A stretch of DNA of 64,000 nt from Proteus penneri (lineage in GTDB: Bacteria; Pseudomonadota; Gammaproteobacteria; Enterobacterales; Enterobacteriaceae), in NCBI RefSeq assembly GCF_003144535.1, contig NZ_PHFJ01000001.1, forward strand, positions 124,001-188,000. Direction: 5' to 3'. Positions 47,723 through 55,590 of the stretch are shown here, one piece after another. Below the pieces are notes generated by a model. That model saw only the letters and a list, made by a program, of their open reading frames with translations, searched no databases and was not told where the DNA came from. The position numbers and the translations under genes were made by a program. Position 1 is the stretch's first letter. Each line of letters begins with the position of its first letter.

Positions 47723-48388
47723 TTAATTAGTTTCTTTTTTTAATAAATAACCTACGCCACGAACCGTGATAATACGTTCTTTACCTATTTTTCTCCGTAA
47801 ATTATGCATATGCACTTCAAGGGAATTACTTTCAATTTTATCGTCTAAACCAAATAAACGTTGTTCCAACTCTGATTTACGCACCACATTGTCAGTATTA
47901 CGCATTAATTCATATAATAGTTGATATTCTTTACCTGATAATAAAAGCAATTCGTCATTTAAAGTGACTTGATGGTTTGCTGGATTAAGTTGTAAATCGC
48001 CAATAGACCATATTTGTGAAGAAAAACCGGCCATTCTACGACTAACCGCTTTTACGCGAGAAATCAGTTCTGGCATAGCAAAAGGCTTTGGTAAAAAATC
48101 ATCTGCACCTGAATCTAATGTTTGTACTAAATTATCAATTTGAGTGCGGGCAGTTAAAATGATAATCGTGATTTTCTCGCCATTTTTTCTAAGTGCAATC
48201 AGTTCATCCTGCCCCTCACCATCAGGTAGGCCTAAATCTAATAGCATTAAATCAAAAGGACGCTGACTTAATTGAACACGAGCATCTGCAAGCAATCTGA
48301 CCCAACATGGCTGAAAACCAGCAATTTCAAGCCCGCGACAAAGTGCTTTACCGAGTTGTAAATCGTCTTCAACCAATAAAATATTCAT
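47723..48388 (-). CDS. OmpR-family response regulator (QseB/PmrA-like)
   Basis: 221 aa. Receiver with MNILLVEDDLQLGKALCRGL, phospho-Asp in DLMLLDLGLPDGEGQ (D51), conserved Thr (IIILTAR) and Lys (LPKPFAMPEL). Winged-helix DNA-binding half with LLSGKEYQLLYELMRN and VHMHNLRRKIGKERIITVRG. It is translated first in the two-gene unit with its kinase. In Proteus the RppA regulator of polymyxin resistance and swarming belongs to this type, but I cannot prove orthology. Confidence 0.88.
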   Translation of the reverse strand: MNILLVEDDLQLGKALCRGLEIAGFQPCWVRLLADARVQLSQRPFDLMLLDLGLPDGEGQDELIALRKNGEKITIIILTARTQIDNLVQTLDSGADDFLPKPFAMPELISRVKAVSRRMAGFSSQIWSIGDLQLNPANHQVTLNDELLLLSGKEYQLLYELMRNTDNVVRKSELEQRLFGLDDKIESNSLEVHMHNLRRKIGKERIITVRGVGYLLKKETN

Positions 48389-48396
48389 GATAATAC

Positions 48397-48426
48397 CTAT
48401 CTAAAATTGTCTTAAGAAAGTATAAG
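48397..48426 (-). promoter_or_regulatory. Possible autoregulatory operator of the two-component operon
   Basis: Just before the regulator start, the minus strand reads CTTAAG-ACAAT-TTTAGA, which fits the PmrA/QseB-type direct repeat YTTAAK-N5-YTTAAK at ten of twelve positions. An overlapping palindrome CTTA...TAAG is at 48411-48426. Weak evidence. Confidence 0.3.
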
Positions 48427-49029
48427 AGCCAAATAAAAATTGAGCAATATAATAAAATGCAAAGCAAGGTTTGATTAATGAACTCTTAATGTAAGATAAA
48501 TTTTTATTTAATATGTATTACTAAAAATAAATGACTGGAATTTTTAGAAATAAATTGAGGTAAGTATGCCACTTATTTCATGTTTATCGCATTAAGGCAT
48601 TTAATATTAAAGATGTATTTAGATAGAATCCGTGTAATAAACACTAATGTGAATAATAAATATCTCGTCTTATTATGCTAAAGTAACTTAAATACTTTAT
48701 TTAAACTACTTTAGATTTAAAAGTGAAGTCTATTATAAAATGATATTCAATAAATAAGGTTTCATTTTTAAAATAATATAAATATAAAACATTGATTTCA
48801 TTGGTTAATATAGCTATCAAATTGATGTCTTATTCTTTTATTAAAAATAAATAGTTGTTTTAATATATCCCTGTTGTACAACATTTTATTAGATTTAAAT
48901 TATTTACTTGATTCATCTATACTCTTGCAATAAATATTAACTACTTGAAAAGGAATTTAATTTTTAATAAAAGGAATTTATATGAAATTAGATGGTGTTA
49001 TTTAGTATAAATTAAATCATTCTGTGTCA

Positions 49030-49059
49030 GAAATGCTCCCAACCCTCTGGGAGCATTTC
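49030..49059. repeat. 11-bp inverted repeat hairpin
   Basis: GAAATGCTCCC (49030-49040) pairs perfectly with GGGAGCATTTC (49049-49059) over an 8-base loop. Neither side is followed by a T-run, so it is not a standard terminator. It lies between a 7-codon frame and the end of a leftward ORF remnant. Confidence 0.6.
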
Positions 49060-49070
49060 ACATGATGTTA

Positions 49071-49280
49071 TTACTTATAAAGTGAGTTATCCCACAATAT
49101 TAAGTTAAATGGCAAATTTAATGGTACCACCAATAACATATCATTAGCCCAATGTTGAAATAGCCAATAACTTTTTGGCATTAATGTATATTTTGTGTCG
49201 TCAATAATTGTTGTTTTATCTTACTGATAACGAACAGAAATTTGTATTTTTCCATTTTTACTTATTGGTGAAACCTGCCA
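49071..49280 (-). pseudogene. Degenerate ORF remnant
   Basis: On the minus strand a frame ends at 49071 with protein-like sequence (DKTTIIDDTKYTLMPKSYW, LFQHWANDMLLVVPLNLP, FNLILWDNSLYK). Upstream in the same frame are stop codons interrupting further protein-like text (IWQVSPISKNGKIQISVRYQ, then TAA). It looks like the 3' end of a decayed gene. I do not recognise the parent family. Confidence 0.3.
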
Positions 49281-49467
49281 AATCTAATGATTAATTAGCA
49301 AAATGATCAGTAATTGATACTGATCTTTTTGTTTTTCACAATGTGAAGTAAACCATCGCCTAAATGCATAAGATCCGATAGCCTTAAACTTGTATATTTA
49401 AATAGTATATACAAGTGTGAAGATATTTTTCTTTGCATAAATTCTTATTGGTAGCAGGAGGCTTTAA

Positions 49468-50559
49468 ATGAGTTTGTTGTTCTCCCCTAAAAAACTAGGC
49501 CCCCATCAGTTAGATAACCGTATTATCGTTGCACCTATGTGCCAATATTCAGCACAAGAAGGTTACCCGACAGCATGGCACACTATTCATTATGGGCAAC
49601 TAGCACTATCTGGTGCGTCGCTAGTGATTGTTGAAGCAACTGCGGTTGAGCCAAGAGGTCGTATTAGTTATAAAGATTTAGGCATTTGGTCTGATCAACA
49701 TGGCAATGAATTAAAAAAACTTGTTGATAATATTAAGCAATATTCACCTGCAAAAATGGGTATACAGATTGCACATGCAGGACGTAAAGCATCGACCGAT
49801 TTACCTTGGAATGGCGGAGCATCATTAGCGCCAGGAACTCCTAATGGATGGCAAAAAGTTGCACCTTCAGAAATTCCTTTTGGAAAAAATCATCAGCCTC
49901 ATGCTCTGGCTATTGATGAAATTGAAGAAATAAAACAAGCTTTTGTTGATGCTGCGAGAAGAGCTGAGTCAGCAGGATTTGATGTTATTGAGATCCACGG
50001 TGCTCATGGGTATTTATTGCATGAATTCTTATCTCCATTATCAAATCACAGAACGGATCAATACGGTGGCGATTTCAATAATCGTAGTCGGTTATTGGTG
50101 GATATCTTTGTGGCTGTGAAAAATGCAGTTTCTGATAATGTCTGTGTCGGTATCAGAATTTCTGCGACTGATTGGGTGGAAGGTGGTTGGGACTTAGAAA
50201 GTACGATTGCGTTAACACAACATCTTGAAGAATTAGGTTGTCATTATATTCATGTTTCTTCTGGTGGATTATCAGAAAAACAAGAAATTAAACTGGGTCC
50301 TAATTACCAAGTACCATTTGCCCAAGCAATTTATAATGAAACGCAACTACCTGTTATTACTGTTGGTTTAATTACCGAGCCAGAACAGGCCGAAGCCATT
50401 TTGCTTACAGAGCAAGCTGACTTTATCGCTTTGGGTCGAGGTATTCTTTATGATCCTCGCTGGCCTTGGCATGCGGCAGAAAAACTCAAACAAACCATCA
50501 AAGTAGCGCCTCAATACTTACGTTGTGCGCCTCATGGTAGCAAAGACTTTTTTAAATAG
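49468..50559 (+). CDS. NADH:flavin oxidoreductase, old yellow enzyme family (YqjM-like)
   Basis: 363-aa FMN-dependent TIM-barrel ene-reductase. The N-terminus LLFSPKKLGPHQLDNRIIVA and APMCQYSAQEGYPTAWH carry the Cys and Tyr typical of YqjM/NamA-type enzymes. QIAHAGRKAS gives one His, and FDVIEIHGAHGYLLHEFLSP holds the second active-site His; ADFIALGRGILYDPRWPWHA is the C-terminal FMN-phosphate site. It reduces activated alkenes or nitro compounds with NAD(P)H; the natural substrate is unknown. AGCAGGAGG gives a strong ribosome-binding site. Confidence 0.92.
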   Translation: MSLLFSPKKLGPHQLDNRIIVAPMCQYSAQEGYPTAWHTIHYGQLALSGASLVIVEATAVEPRGRISYKDLGIWSDQHGNELKKLVDNIKQYSPAKMGIQIAHAGRKASTDLPWNGGASLAPGTPNGWQKVAPSEIPFGKNHQPHALAIDEIEEIKQAFVDAARRAESAGFDVIEIHGAHGYLLHEFLSPLSNHRTDQYGGDFNNRSRLLVDIFVAVKNAVSDNVCVGIRISATDWVEGGWDLESTIALTQHLEELGCHYIHVSSGGLSEKQEIKLGPNYQVPFAQAIYNETQLPVITVGLITEPEQAEAILLTEQADFIALGRGILYDPRWPWHAAEKLKQTIKVAPQYLRCAPHGSKDFFK

Positions 50560-50566
50560 TGATATT

Positions 50567-50616
50567 AAGCCACGGGAAATAACAGAGGGTTATTAAGGGT
50601 ATCCGTGGCTTTTTCT
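50567..50616 (+). terminator. Terminator of the old yellow enzyme gene
   Basis: AGCCACGG pairs with CCGTGGCT around an imperfectly paired interior, followed by TTTTT. Confidence 0.85.
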
Positions 50617-50814
50617 TTAATAACCTTTATGATGGTGCGGATAAACTGCAAGCATAATCGTATTGTGTTGTAAAAATAGGTCGTAAACAAGATGAAAAAG
50701 AATCCTTTATTGCTTCAACCAAGGATTGCCTAAGACGATGTGTTTTGAATGCGAACACATCATCAGAGAATTAAGCATTCTTTGATGGCTCATTAATTTA
50801 TTACGAGTCATATT

Positions 50815-51444
50815 ATGAAAAATAAACATTGGTCACGTGTAGAATATCTGCACGAAACAGTTAAAAATCAAAATATTATCATTAAAGGGCAACACAGTTA
50901 TTACAGTGATTGTTGGGATGATGGTTTTGAAACTTCTGTTGTTCGTTATCTTTATGGTGATGAAGTTAGCCTGCAATGGGAGCCATTGTGGGAAATTGAT
51001 AAATTATATGTTGGTGATTATGTCTGTATTGGCGCACAGGCGGTTATATTAATGGGTGGAAATCATACTCACCGTATGGATTGGTTTTCACTCTATCCTT
51101 TTATGGATAAGCTTGAGGAAGCCTATATTGGTAAAGGTGATACTCATATTCATGATGGTGTATGGATAGGAATGCGTGCAATGATAATGCCCGGTGTGAC
51201 GATTGGAGAAGGTGCTATTGTTGCGGCTAATAGTGTTGTTTCCAAAAATGTTGAGCCTTATAGCATTGTGGGAGGGATACCCGCTCGACACCTTAAATAT
51301 CGTTTTGAGCCAAAGGTTATTGAGCAACTTTTATCTTTAAAGATTTACCAATGGTCGGAAAAGAAATTTGAAACACTTAGACCTCTTTTATGCCAATCAT
51401 CAATTGATAAATTATTAATCGCAGAAGCACAATTTATTGAATAA
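50815..51444 (+). CDS. Xenobiotic (CatB/Vat-type) acetyltransferase
   Basis: 209-aa left-handed beta-helix acetyltransferase. Hexapeptide repeats run from about residue 65 (YVGDYVCIGAQAVILMGG) through WIGMRAMIMPGVTIGEGAIV to AANSVVSKNVEPYSIVGG. The excursion loop NHTHRMDWFSLYPF holds the conserved catalytic His of xenobiotic acetyltransferases, and SYYSDCWDDGFE near the N-terminus also fits CatB/VatD. Such enzymes acetylate chloramphenicol or streptogramins; which substrate this one takes, if any, is not shown. It has no mobile element nearby and has typical local base composition, so it seems a resident gene. Confidence 0.85.
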   Translation: MKNKHWSRVEYLHETVKNQNIIIKGQHSYYSDCWDDGFETSVVRYLYGDEVSLQWEPLWEIDKLYVGDYVCIGAQAVILMGGNHTHRMDWFSLYPFMDKLEEAYIGKGDTHIHDGVWIGMRAMIMPGVTIGEGAIVAANSVVSKNVEPYSIVGGIPARHLKYRFEPKVIEQLLSLKIYQWSEKKFETLRPLLCQSSIDKLLIAEAQFIE

Positions 51445-51451
51445 TGCTAAC

Positions 51452-51480
51452 CCCCTAAACAGAAATAAGTTTAGGGGATT
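51452..51480 (+). terminator. Hairpin after the acetyltransferase gene
   Basis: CCCCTAAAC (51452-51460) pairs with GTTTAGGGG (51469-51477) then ATTTAC. The T-tract is weak. Confidence 0.7.
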
Positions 51481-51831
51481 TACTTAGTGTTTCGTTTAAT
51501 AAATGGCATTATTATTTCTAGATTAGAGATACCCTTTATTTGATCATTATCTCAAAAGTAAAAAATTTTTATTCTTTGTAAATAGCGAATAAATTTATTT
51601 GAATTTTATTTCCTTTTTTCATCAATATTCTTTAGTTGTTGATTATTATTTAAATATGAATCAAGTAGAGACTTTTTATTTATAATAAAGTTAATTGTAT
51701 TGTGATGTTATTATCTTTAATTAATAGAGTTTCAATTTATTATTAGTTTATTTTATAATATATATAATGTGTAAAAAATAAAATACATATTACTCTATAT
51801 ATGAGTTAATTAATTATGGAGTGATGTGGAT
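51481..51831. other. AT-rich region upstream of the trimeric autotransporter
   Basis: About 350 bases with very high A+T, no ORF and no clear hairpin. It should contain the autotransporter promoter, but I cannot pick one out among many TATAAT-like sequences. Confidence 0.4.
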
Positions 51832-53451
51832 ATGATTAAAAATAAATATTTTAAGGTGAAACTATTAGTTATTTCATTATTATCATCACCTTTATCTTAT
51901 GCAAATAATACGACCTTATTAGGTGTAAATAGTAGAGCCGATGGTAATGAATCTACGGCAGTTGGATACAATACGTGGGCACATTCTGATCAATCAACGG
52001 CAATTGGTGCTAATGCAGGAGCCGAAGGCGAAAATGCAACTGCAATAGGTCATAAAAGTACAGCTATTGGTGATAATGCGATGTCATTGGGAAGTGGTGC
52101 TATGGCTATTGGAGAAGGTTCTCTTTCTATTGGAACACAAGCTTATAGTGAAAATAAAGATTCAATTAGTATAGGGAGAGGGGCAATAAATAACGCTGAA
52201 AATGGTGTTATTTTAGGTAGTGGTAGCCACCTTTCTGATAATGCAGATAATTCAGTTATTATTGGTAGCAAATCTTCCGGATCAGCAAGTAATGCGATTA
52301 TATTAGGCGATAACAGTAGTAATAATCGTAATAATACATTATCAATCGGCAGTGATAAAAATCAGAGACAAATTATTAATGTTGCCGCAGGAACTGAAGA
52401 TACCGATGCGGTTAATATTTCTCAATTAAGGAAAGAAAAAAATAATATTCTTATTGAGACAGATGAGCGTATTAATGAAAATAATAAAGTAATAACAGAA
52501 AATATTATAAAAGCAAATGAAACAGTCTTAAAAGAAAGTGAATTAAAGGCAAAAGCATTTGCTGAAAGTGCAGAAAAAAAATCAAATCAATATACTGATA
52601 ATAAAATCAAAGAACACCAAGATAATACAGTTAGTTATATCAATGAAGTTAAAAATGAAATTTATCTTTATAATGAAGACAGGTTATCTGATGTTAGGGT
52701 AGATGCTGAAAATTATACTAATAATAAAGTTAATAATATGAAAGAAGGAATCGAAAAAAACATAAATACTAGAGTTGCTGAATCTGAAAATAAGAGTAAA
52801 GAATACACTGATTTTAAAGTGAATGAGCATGATAAAAAAATAGTTAAACATGTTGATAATATTAAAGATGAAATGACTTTTTTAACAACTCGAAAGGTTA
52901 ATGCATCAGAAAAAAATGCTAACAGTTATACAGATATTGAGATCAGTAAAATAGCATCAGGTGTGGAAAGGCTGATTGGAAAAAATAATGCGAAATTAAC
53001 CAAAGAACATCAAAATTATGTTACCCAAAAAGGAAATGAGTATATTTATGTGACTAACACGATAATTAATGAAAGAGATGAATCGCTGAAGGAATATATC
53101 GAAAAATCAAAAAATGATTCTATCTCTATCGCAAATGAATACACCAATAATAAATTTAAAAATATCTTTCTTGATAATGATATTGCACTTAAGAATATGG
53201 ATAATAAAATTGATAAGGCAGACAAAAGGGCAAGTGCGGGCATTGCTTCTGTCGCAGCGATGGCTAATATTCCTTACGTGACTAATCACACATTTAGTTT
53301 AGGTGTGGGAGTGGGTAATTATCGTGATGCGAATGCATTGGCAACCGGTGCCCAGTATCAAATAACAGAAAGTGCCATTATTCGCGTTTCTGCTTCATGG
53401 AACACAGAAGATCGCGGTGTTGTCGGCGGCGGTGTTTCTTATGGCTGGTAA
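51832..53451 (+). CDS. YadA-like trimeric autotransporter adhesin
   Basis: 539-aa cell-surface adhesin. Signal peptide MIKNKYFKVKLLVISLLSSP...LSYA, then a head of YadA-type 14-residue repeats (about residues 35-180) with recurring AIG/SIG cores such as STAIGANAGAEGENATAIG. The neck is RQIINVAAGTEDTDAVNISQ. The coiled-coil stalk (about 200-450) has five recurrent YT(D/N) segments (SNQYTDNKIKEH, ENYTNNKVN, SKEYTDFKVNEH, ANSYTDIEIS, ANEYTNNKFK). The C-terminal anchor KRASAGIASVAAMANIPY to VSYGW ends in aromatic Trp. P. mirabilis AipA and TaaP are related types. I take ATG 51832; a GTG at 51826 is also in frame. Very AT-rich stalk. Confidence 0.93.
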   Translation: MIKNKYFKVKLLVISLLSSPLSYANNTTLLGVNSRADGNESTAVGYNTWAHSDQSTAIGANAGAEGENATAIGHKSTAIGDNAMSLGSGAMAIGEGSLSIGTQAYSENKDSISIGRGAINNAENGVILGSGSHLSDNADNSVIIGSKSSGSASNAIILGDNSSNNRNNTLSIGSDKNQRQIINVAAGTEDTDAVNISQLRKEKNNILIETDERINENNKVITENIIKANETVLKESELKAKAFAESAEKKSNQYTDNKIKEHQDNTVSYINEVKNEIYLYNEDRLSDVRVDAENYTNNKVNNMKEGIEKNINTRVAESENKSKEYTDFKVNEHDKKIVKHVDNIKDEMTFLTTRKVNASEKNANSYTDIEISKIASGVERLIGKNNAKLTKEHQNYVTQKGNEYIYVTNTIINERDESLKEYIEKSKNDSISIANEYTNNKFKNIFLDNDIALKNMDNKIDKADKRASAGIASVAAMANIPYVTNHTFSLGVGVGNYRDANALATGAQYQITESAIIRVSASWNTEDRGVVGGGVSYGW

Positions 53452-53584
53452 AGCACTTTTGTATTGTATTCGATAGAATGAAAATTAGGGATAAGGCTGT
53501 TTCTTTTTTATTTATCTACTGGCTTTTATACCTTCGATTTGAATAATAAAGATAACAGCCTTTGTTTTCTATAATGAGTAAATT

Positions 53585-53902
53585 ATGATCTATCTTCATT
53601 CTGGTGGTGGTGTTTTTGAAAAACAAGTAAGAGTTAATAAAATAGCAACGGAAAAAGCGCAAGAAATTGCTAAAAATAAGATAAAACAAGTGGCACAACT
53701 TAGCACTTTTGCAGATTTTCCTGTTGATATTGAAGATGTCGGGGTGATATTACTGATTGAACCCACTATTGAATTCGCGCTGGAAGTGGGGCGATTGTAT
53801 TCACAATCAACGGATATTGTTATTGCTGAAAGTGCAATAGTGGGACGGAAACTGACTTTGTGTCAGATTGAATTTGTGGTAACAAAAATCTGTGTTCTGT
53901 GA
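53585..53902 (+). CDS. Hypothetical protein, 105 aa
   Basis: Unrecognised. Predicted mixed alpha/beta: MIYLHSGGGVFEKQ, then a basic helix (KIATEKAQEIAKNKIKQVAQ), then strand-helix-strand segments (DVGVILLIEPTIEFALEVGR and DIVIAESAIVGRKL). No signal peptide. The ribosome-binding site is weak. It follows the adhesin by 134 bases on the same strand without a clear terminator, so it might share its transcript. It is possibly a small regulator or a gene fragment; codon usage looks coding. Confidence 0.5.
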   Translation: MIYLHSGGGVFEKQVRVNKIATEKAQEIAKNKIKQVAQLSTFADFPVDIEDVGVILLIEPTIEFALEVGRLYSQSTDIVIAESAIVGRKLTLCQIEFVVTKICVL

Positions 53903-53918
53903 TTTTTTAGATTTATTC

Positions 53919-53945
53919 AGTTATCCACATTAATTGTGGATAACT
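53919..53945. repeat. Palindrome of two perfect inverted DnaA boxes
   Basis: AGTTATCCACA (53919-53929), TTAAT, TGTGGATAACT (53935-53945): an 11-bp perfect inverted repeat in which each arm is the consensus DnaA box TTATCCACA, facing each other 5 bases apart. There is no following T-run, so it is a poor terminator. No replication gene is adjacent. Confidence 0.7.
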
Positions 53946-54133
53946 CTTGTCTTACATGTTAGTAATCTTATTATTTATTGATTTTATTGGTTATTTTGTT
54001 TTGATTGAAAAATATCCATCTAAATTAATGTTATTAATACTTTGTTATTATTAAAAATAATAAAAAACTTAATAAAATAGTGTAGTTTTTAATTAAGAAA
54101 GATAAAAAGTATGACAAATCTCTCTATAAGATA

Positions 54134-54544
54134 TTATTTATCGAATAATGGAGTTGGTTTTCCGTCATGATCAACCGCAACAAAATTAAACTGACCGTGG
54201 ATCACTTCTTCACGACCTTCTGCGTACATATCTTCAAGAAAAATAGAAACATTTACCGTCAAACTTGTACGACCAACACGAATAACTTCACCTACTAATT
54301 CAATAATCGTCCCGGATGGAATAGGGTGATTAAAATTTATTTTTTCAGTTGAAACTGTCACTAGGCGTTTACGGCTAAAACGAGTGGCGGTAATAAATGA
54401 AACTTCATCCATCCAAGCTAATGCTGTGCCACCAAAGAGTGTTGAGTGGTGATTAGTCGTAGTAGGGAATATGACTTTAGATACACGGGTGATTGAATTT
54501 TTAATTTTATCTTGTAGTTCAGGAGATAAGTCAGAGATGGACAT
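54134..54544 (-). CDS. Acyl-CoA thioesterase (hotdog fold, YciA type)
   Basis: 136-aa hotdog-fold enzyme. The motif NHHSTLFGGTALAWMDEVSF has the conserved Asn-His and Asp of acyl-CoA thioesterases, followed by TATRFSRKRLVTVSTEKINF and FNHPIPSGTIIELVGEVIRV. It hydrolyses acyl-CoA in the cytoplasm; chain-length preference cannot be read. Length and motifs fit YciA or ACOT-like single-domain enzymes. Confidence 0.86.
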   Translation of the reverse strand: MSISDLSPELQDKIKNSITRVSKVIFPTTTNHHSTLFGGTALAWMDEVSFITATRFSRKRLVTVSTEKINFNHPIPSGTIIELVGEVIRVGRTSLTVNVSIFLEDMYAEGREEVIHGQFNFVAVDHDGKPTPLFDK

Positions 54545-54648
54545 AACAATAAAGCCTTCTTTTTATACTGTAGGGAGAAATTGCCCACAGTATAAAATAG
54601 AGTAAATTGAAAGCAAAGTAGATGAAGGGCTGATTATATCGCTCATAA

Positions 54649-55428
54649 TTAAAAGGTTATTTCACCAGTTAAAAAGAGTACAGCCTCTCCTGTCAGTAAA
54701 ACACGATTATCTTTTAGCGCACAGTCGATATTTCCACCTCGTTTTGAAACTTGCCTTGCTTTTAATTGTTTTTTATTGAGTTTATTACTCCAAATTGGCG
54801 CTAATACACAGTGAGACGTACCAGTAACGGGATCTTCATTTACCCCTTTTACGGGGGCAAAGAAACGAGAAATAAAATCAAAAGGAGAGTGGCCTTTAGC
54901 TGTGATAATCACGCCGGGTAAATCTAACTGTGCGATTTGAGAGAAATCAGGTTGATAACTAATCACTGTTTCAGGATCAGATAAAAAGCAAACATAACGA
55001 TCACGCGCTTGCCAAACTTCATCTATTTGTAATGCTAATTTTTCTTCAATCGCTGATTTTATACCGTTATTCAACGTCGCGGGTATGGCTGGGAAATTAA
55101 GTGTAAAGAGAGTGCTTTGACAAGAAACAGTGAGTTCACCCGAAAGAGATTGGAATTTAAAGAGATCATCAGGGGACTGTTTTATCGTTTTTAGTACAAA
55201 AGCAGTGGCCAATGTTGCGTGTCCACAAAGGGGAACTTCAATTTTAGGTGTAAACCAACGAATATGGTCGCCAACTAAAAAAGCGGTTTCAGGTAAATTA
55301 ATCTCACTAGCAAGAGTAATTAAGGTGTTATCAGGCAACCATTCTTCTAATAAAACCACAGCCGCAGGATTTCCTGAAAAAGGTAGAGAGGAAAAAGCAT
55401 TAACATAATAAATAGGAAGAACAGTCAT
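54649..55428 (-). CDS. PhzF family isomerase
   Basis: 259-aa two-domain protein of the PhzF/YddE family, related in fold to diaminopimelate epimerase. Seen: YVNAFSSLPFSGNPAAVVLL at the N-terminus, INLPETAFLV with the catalytic Glu, IEVPLCGHATLATAFVL, and GVNEDPVTGTSHCVLAPIW near the C-terminus. The substrate is unknown in most members; no phenazine genes are nearby. Confidence 0.88.
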   Translation of the reverse strand: MTVLPIYYVNAFSSLPFSGNPAAVVLLEEWLPDNTLITLASEINLPETAFLVGDHIRWFTPKIEVPLCGHATLATAFVLKTIKQSPDDLFKFQSLSGELTVSCQSTLFTLNFPAIPATLNNGIKSAIEEKLALQIDEVWQARDRYVCFLSDPETVISYQPDFSQIAQLDLPGVIITAKGHSPFDFISRFFAPVKGVNEDPVTGTSHCVLAPIWSNKLNKKQLKARQVSKRGGNIDCALKDNRVLLTGEAVLFLTGEITF

Positions 55429-55590
55429 CGCATTACCTTAGTGATAAACTATCAACAAATAGAAAGTAATGAGATTAAGTGTTTTAAATATTAGGTGCAA
55501 TACTTAAAAACAGTGTTTAAATTGTAGGATATAACAGTAAAAAGCCATGCCTAACTAATTAGACATGGCTTCAATAACGAGCAAGTGAAA

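Larger units (their letters stand above)
48427..49467. other. Long AT-rich non-coding region
   Basis: About 1 kb between the two-component operon and the old yellow enzyme gene, with very low GC. A doubled element AAAAGGAATTTA occurs at about 48950 and 48967, the second serving as a ribosome-binding site for a 7-codon frame (MKLDGVI) at 48981. A hairpin lies at 49030-49059 and an ORF remnant at 49071-49280. The last 80 bases hold the promoter and the AGCAGGAGG site of the next gene. Nothing else is evident. Confidence 0.4.
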
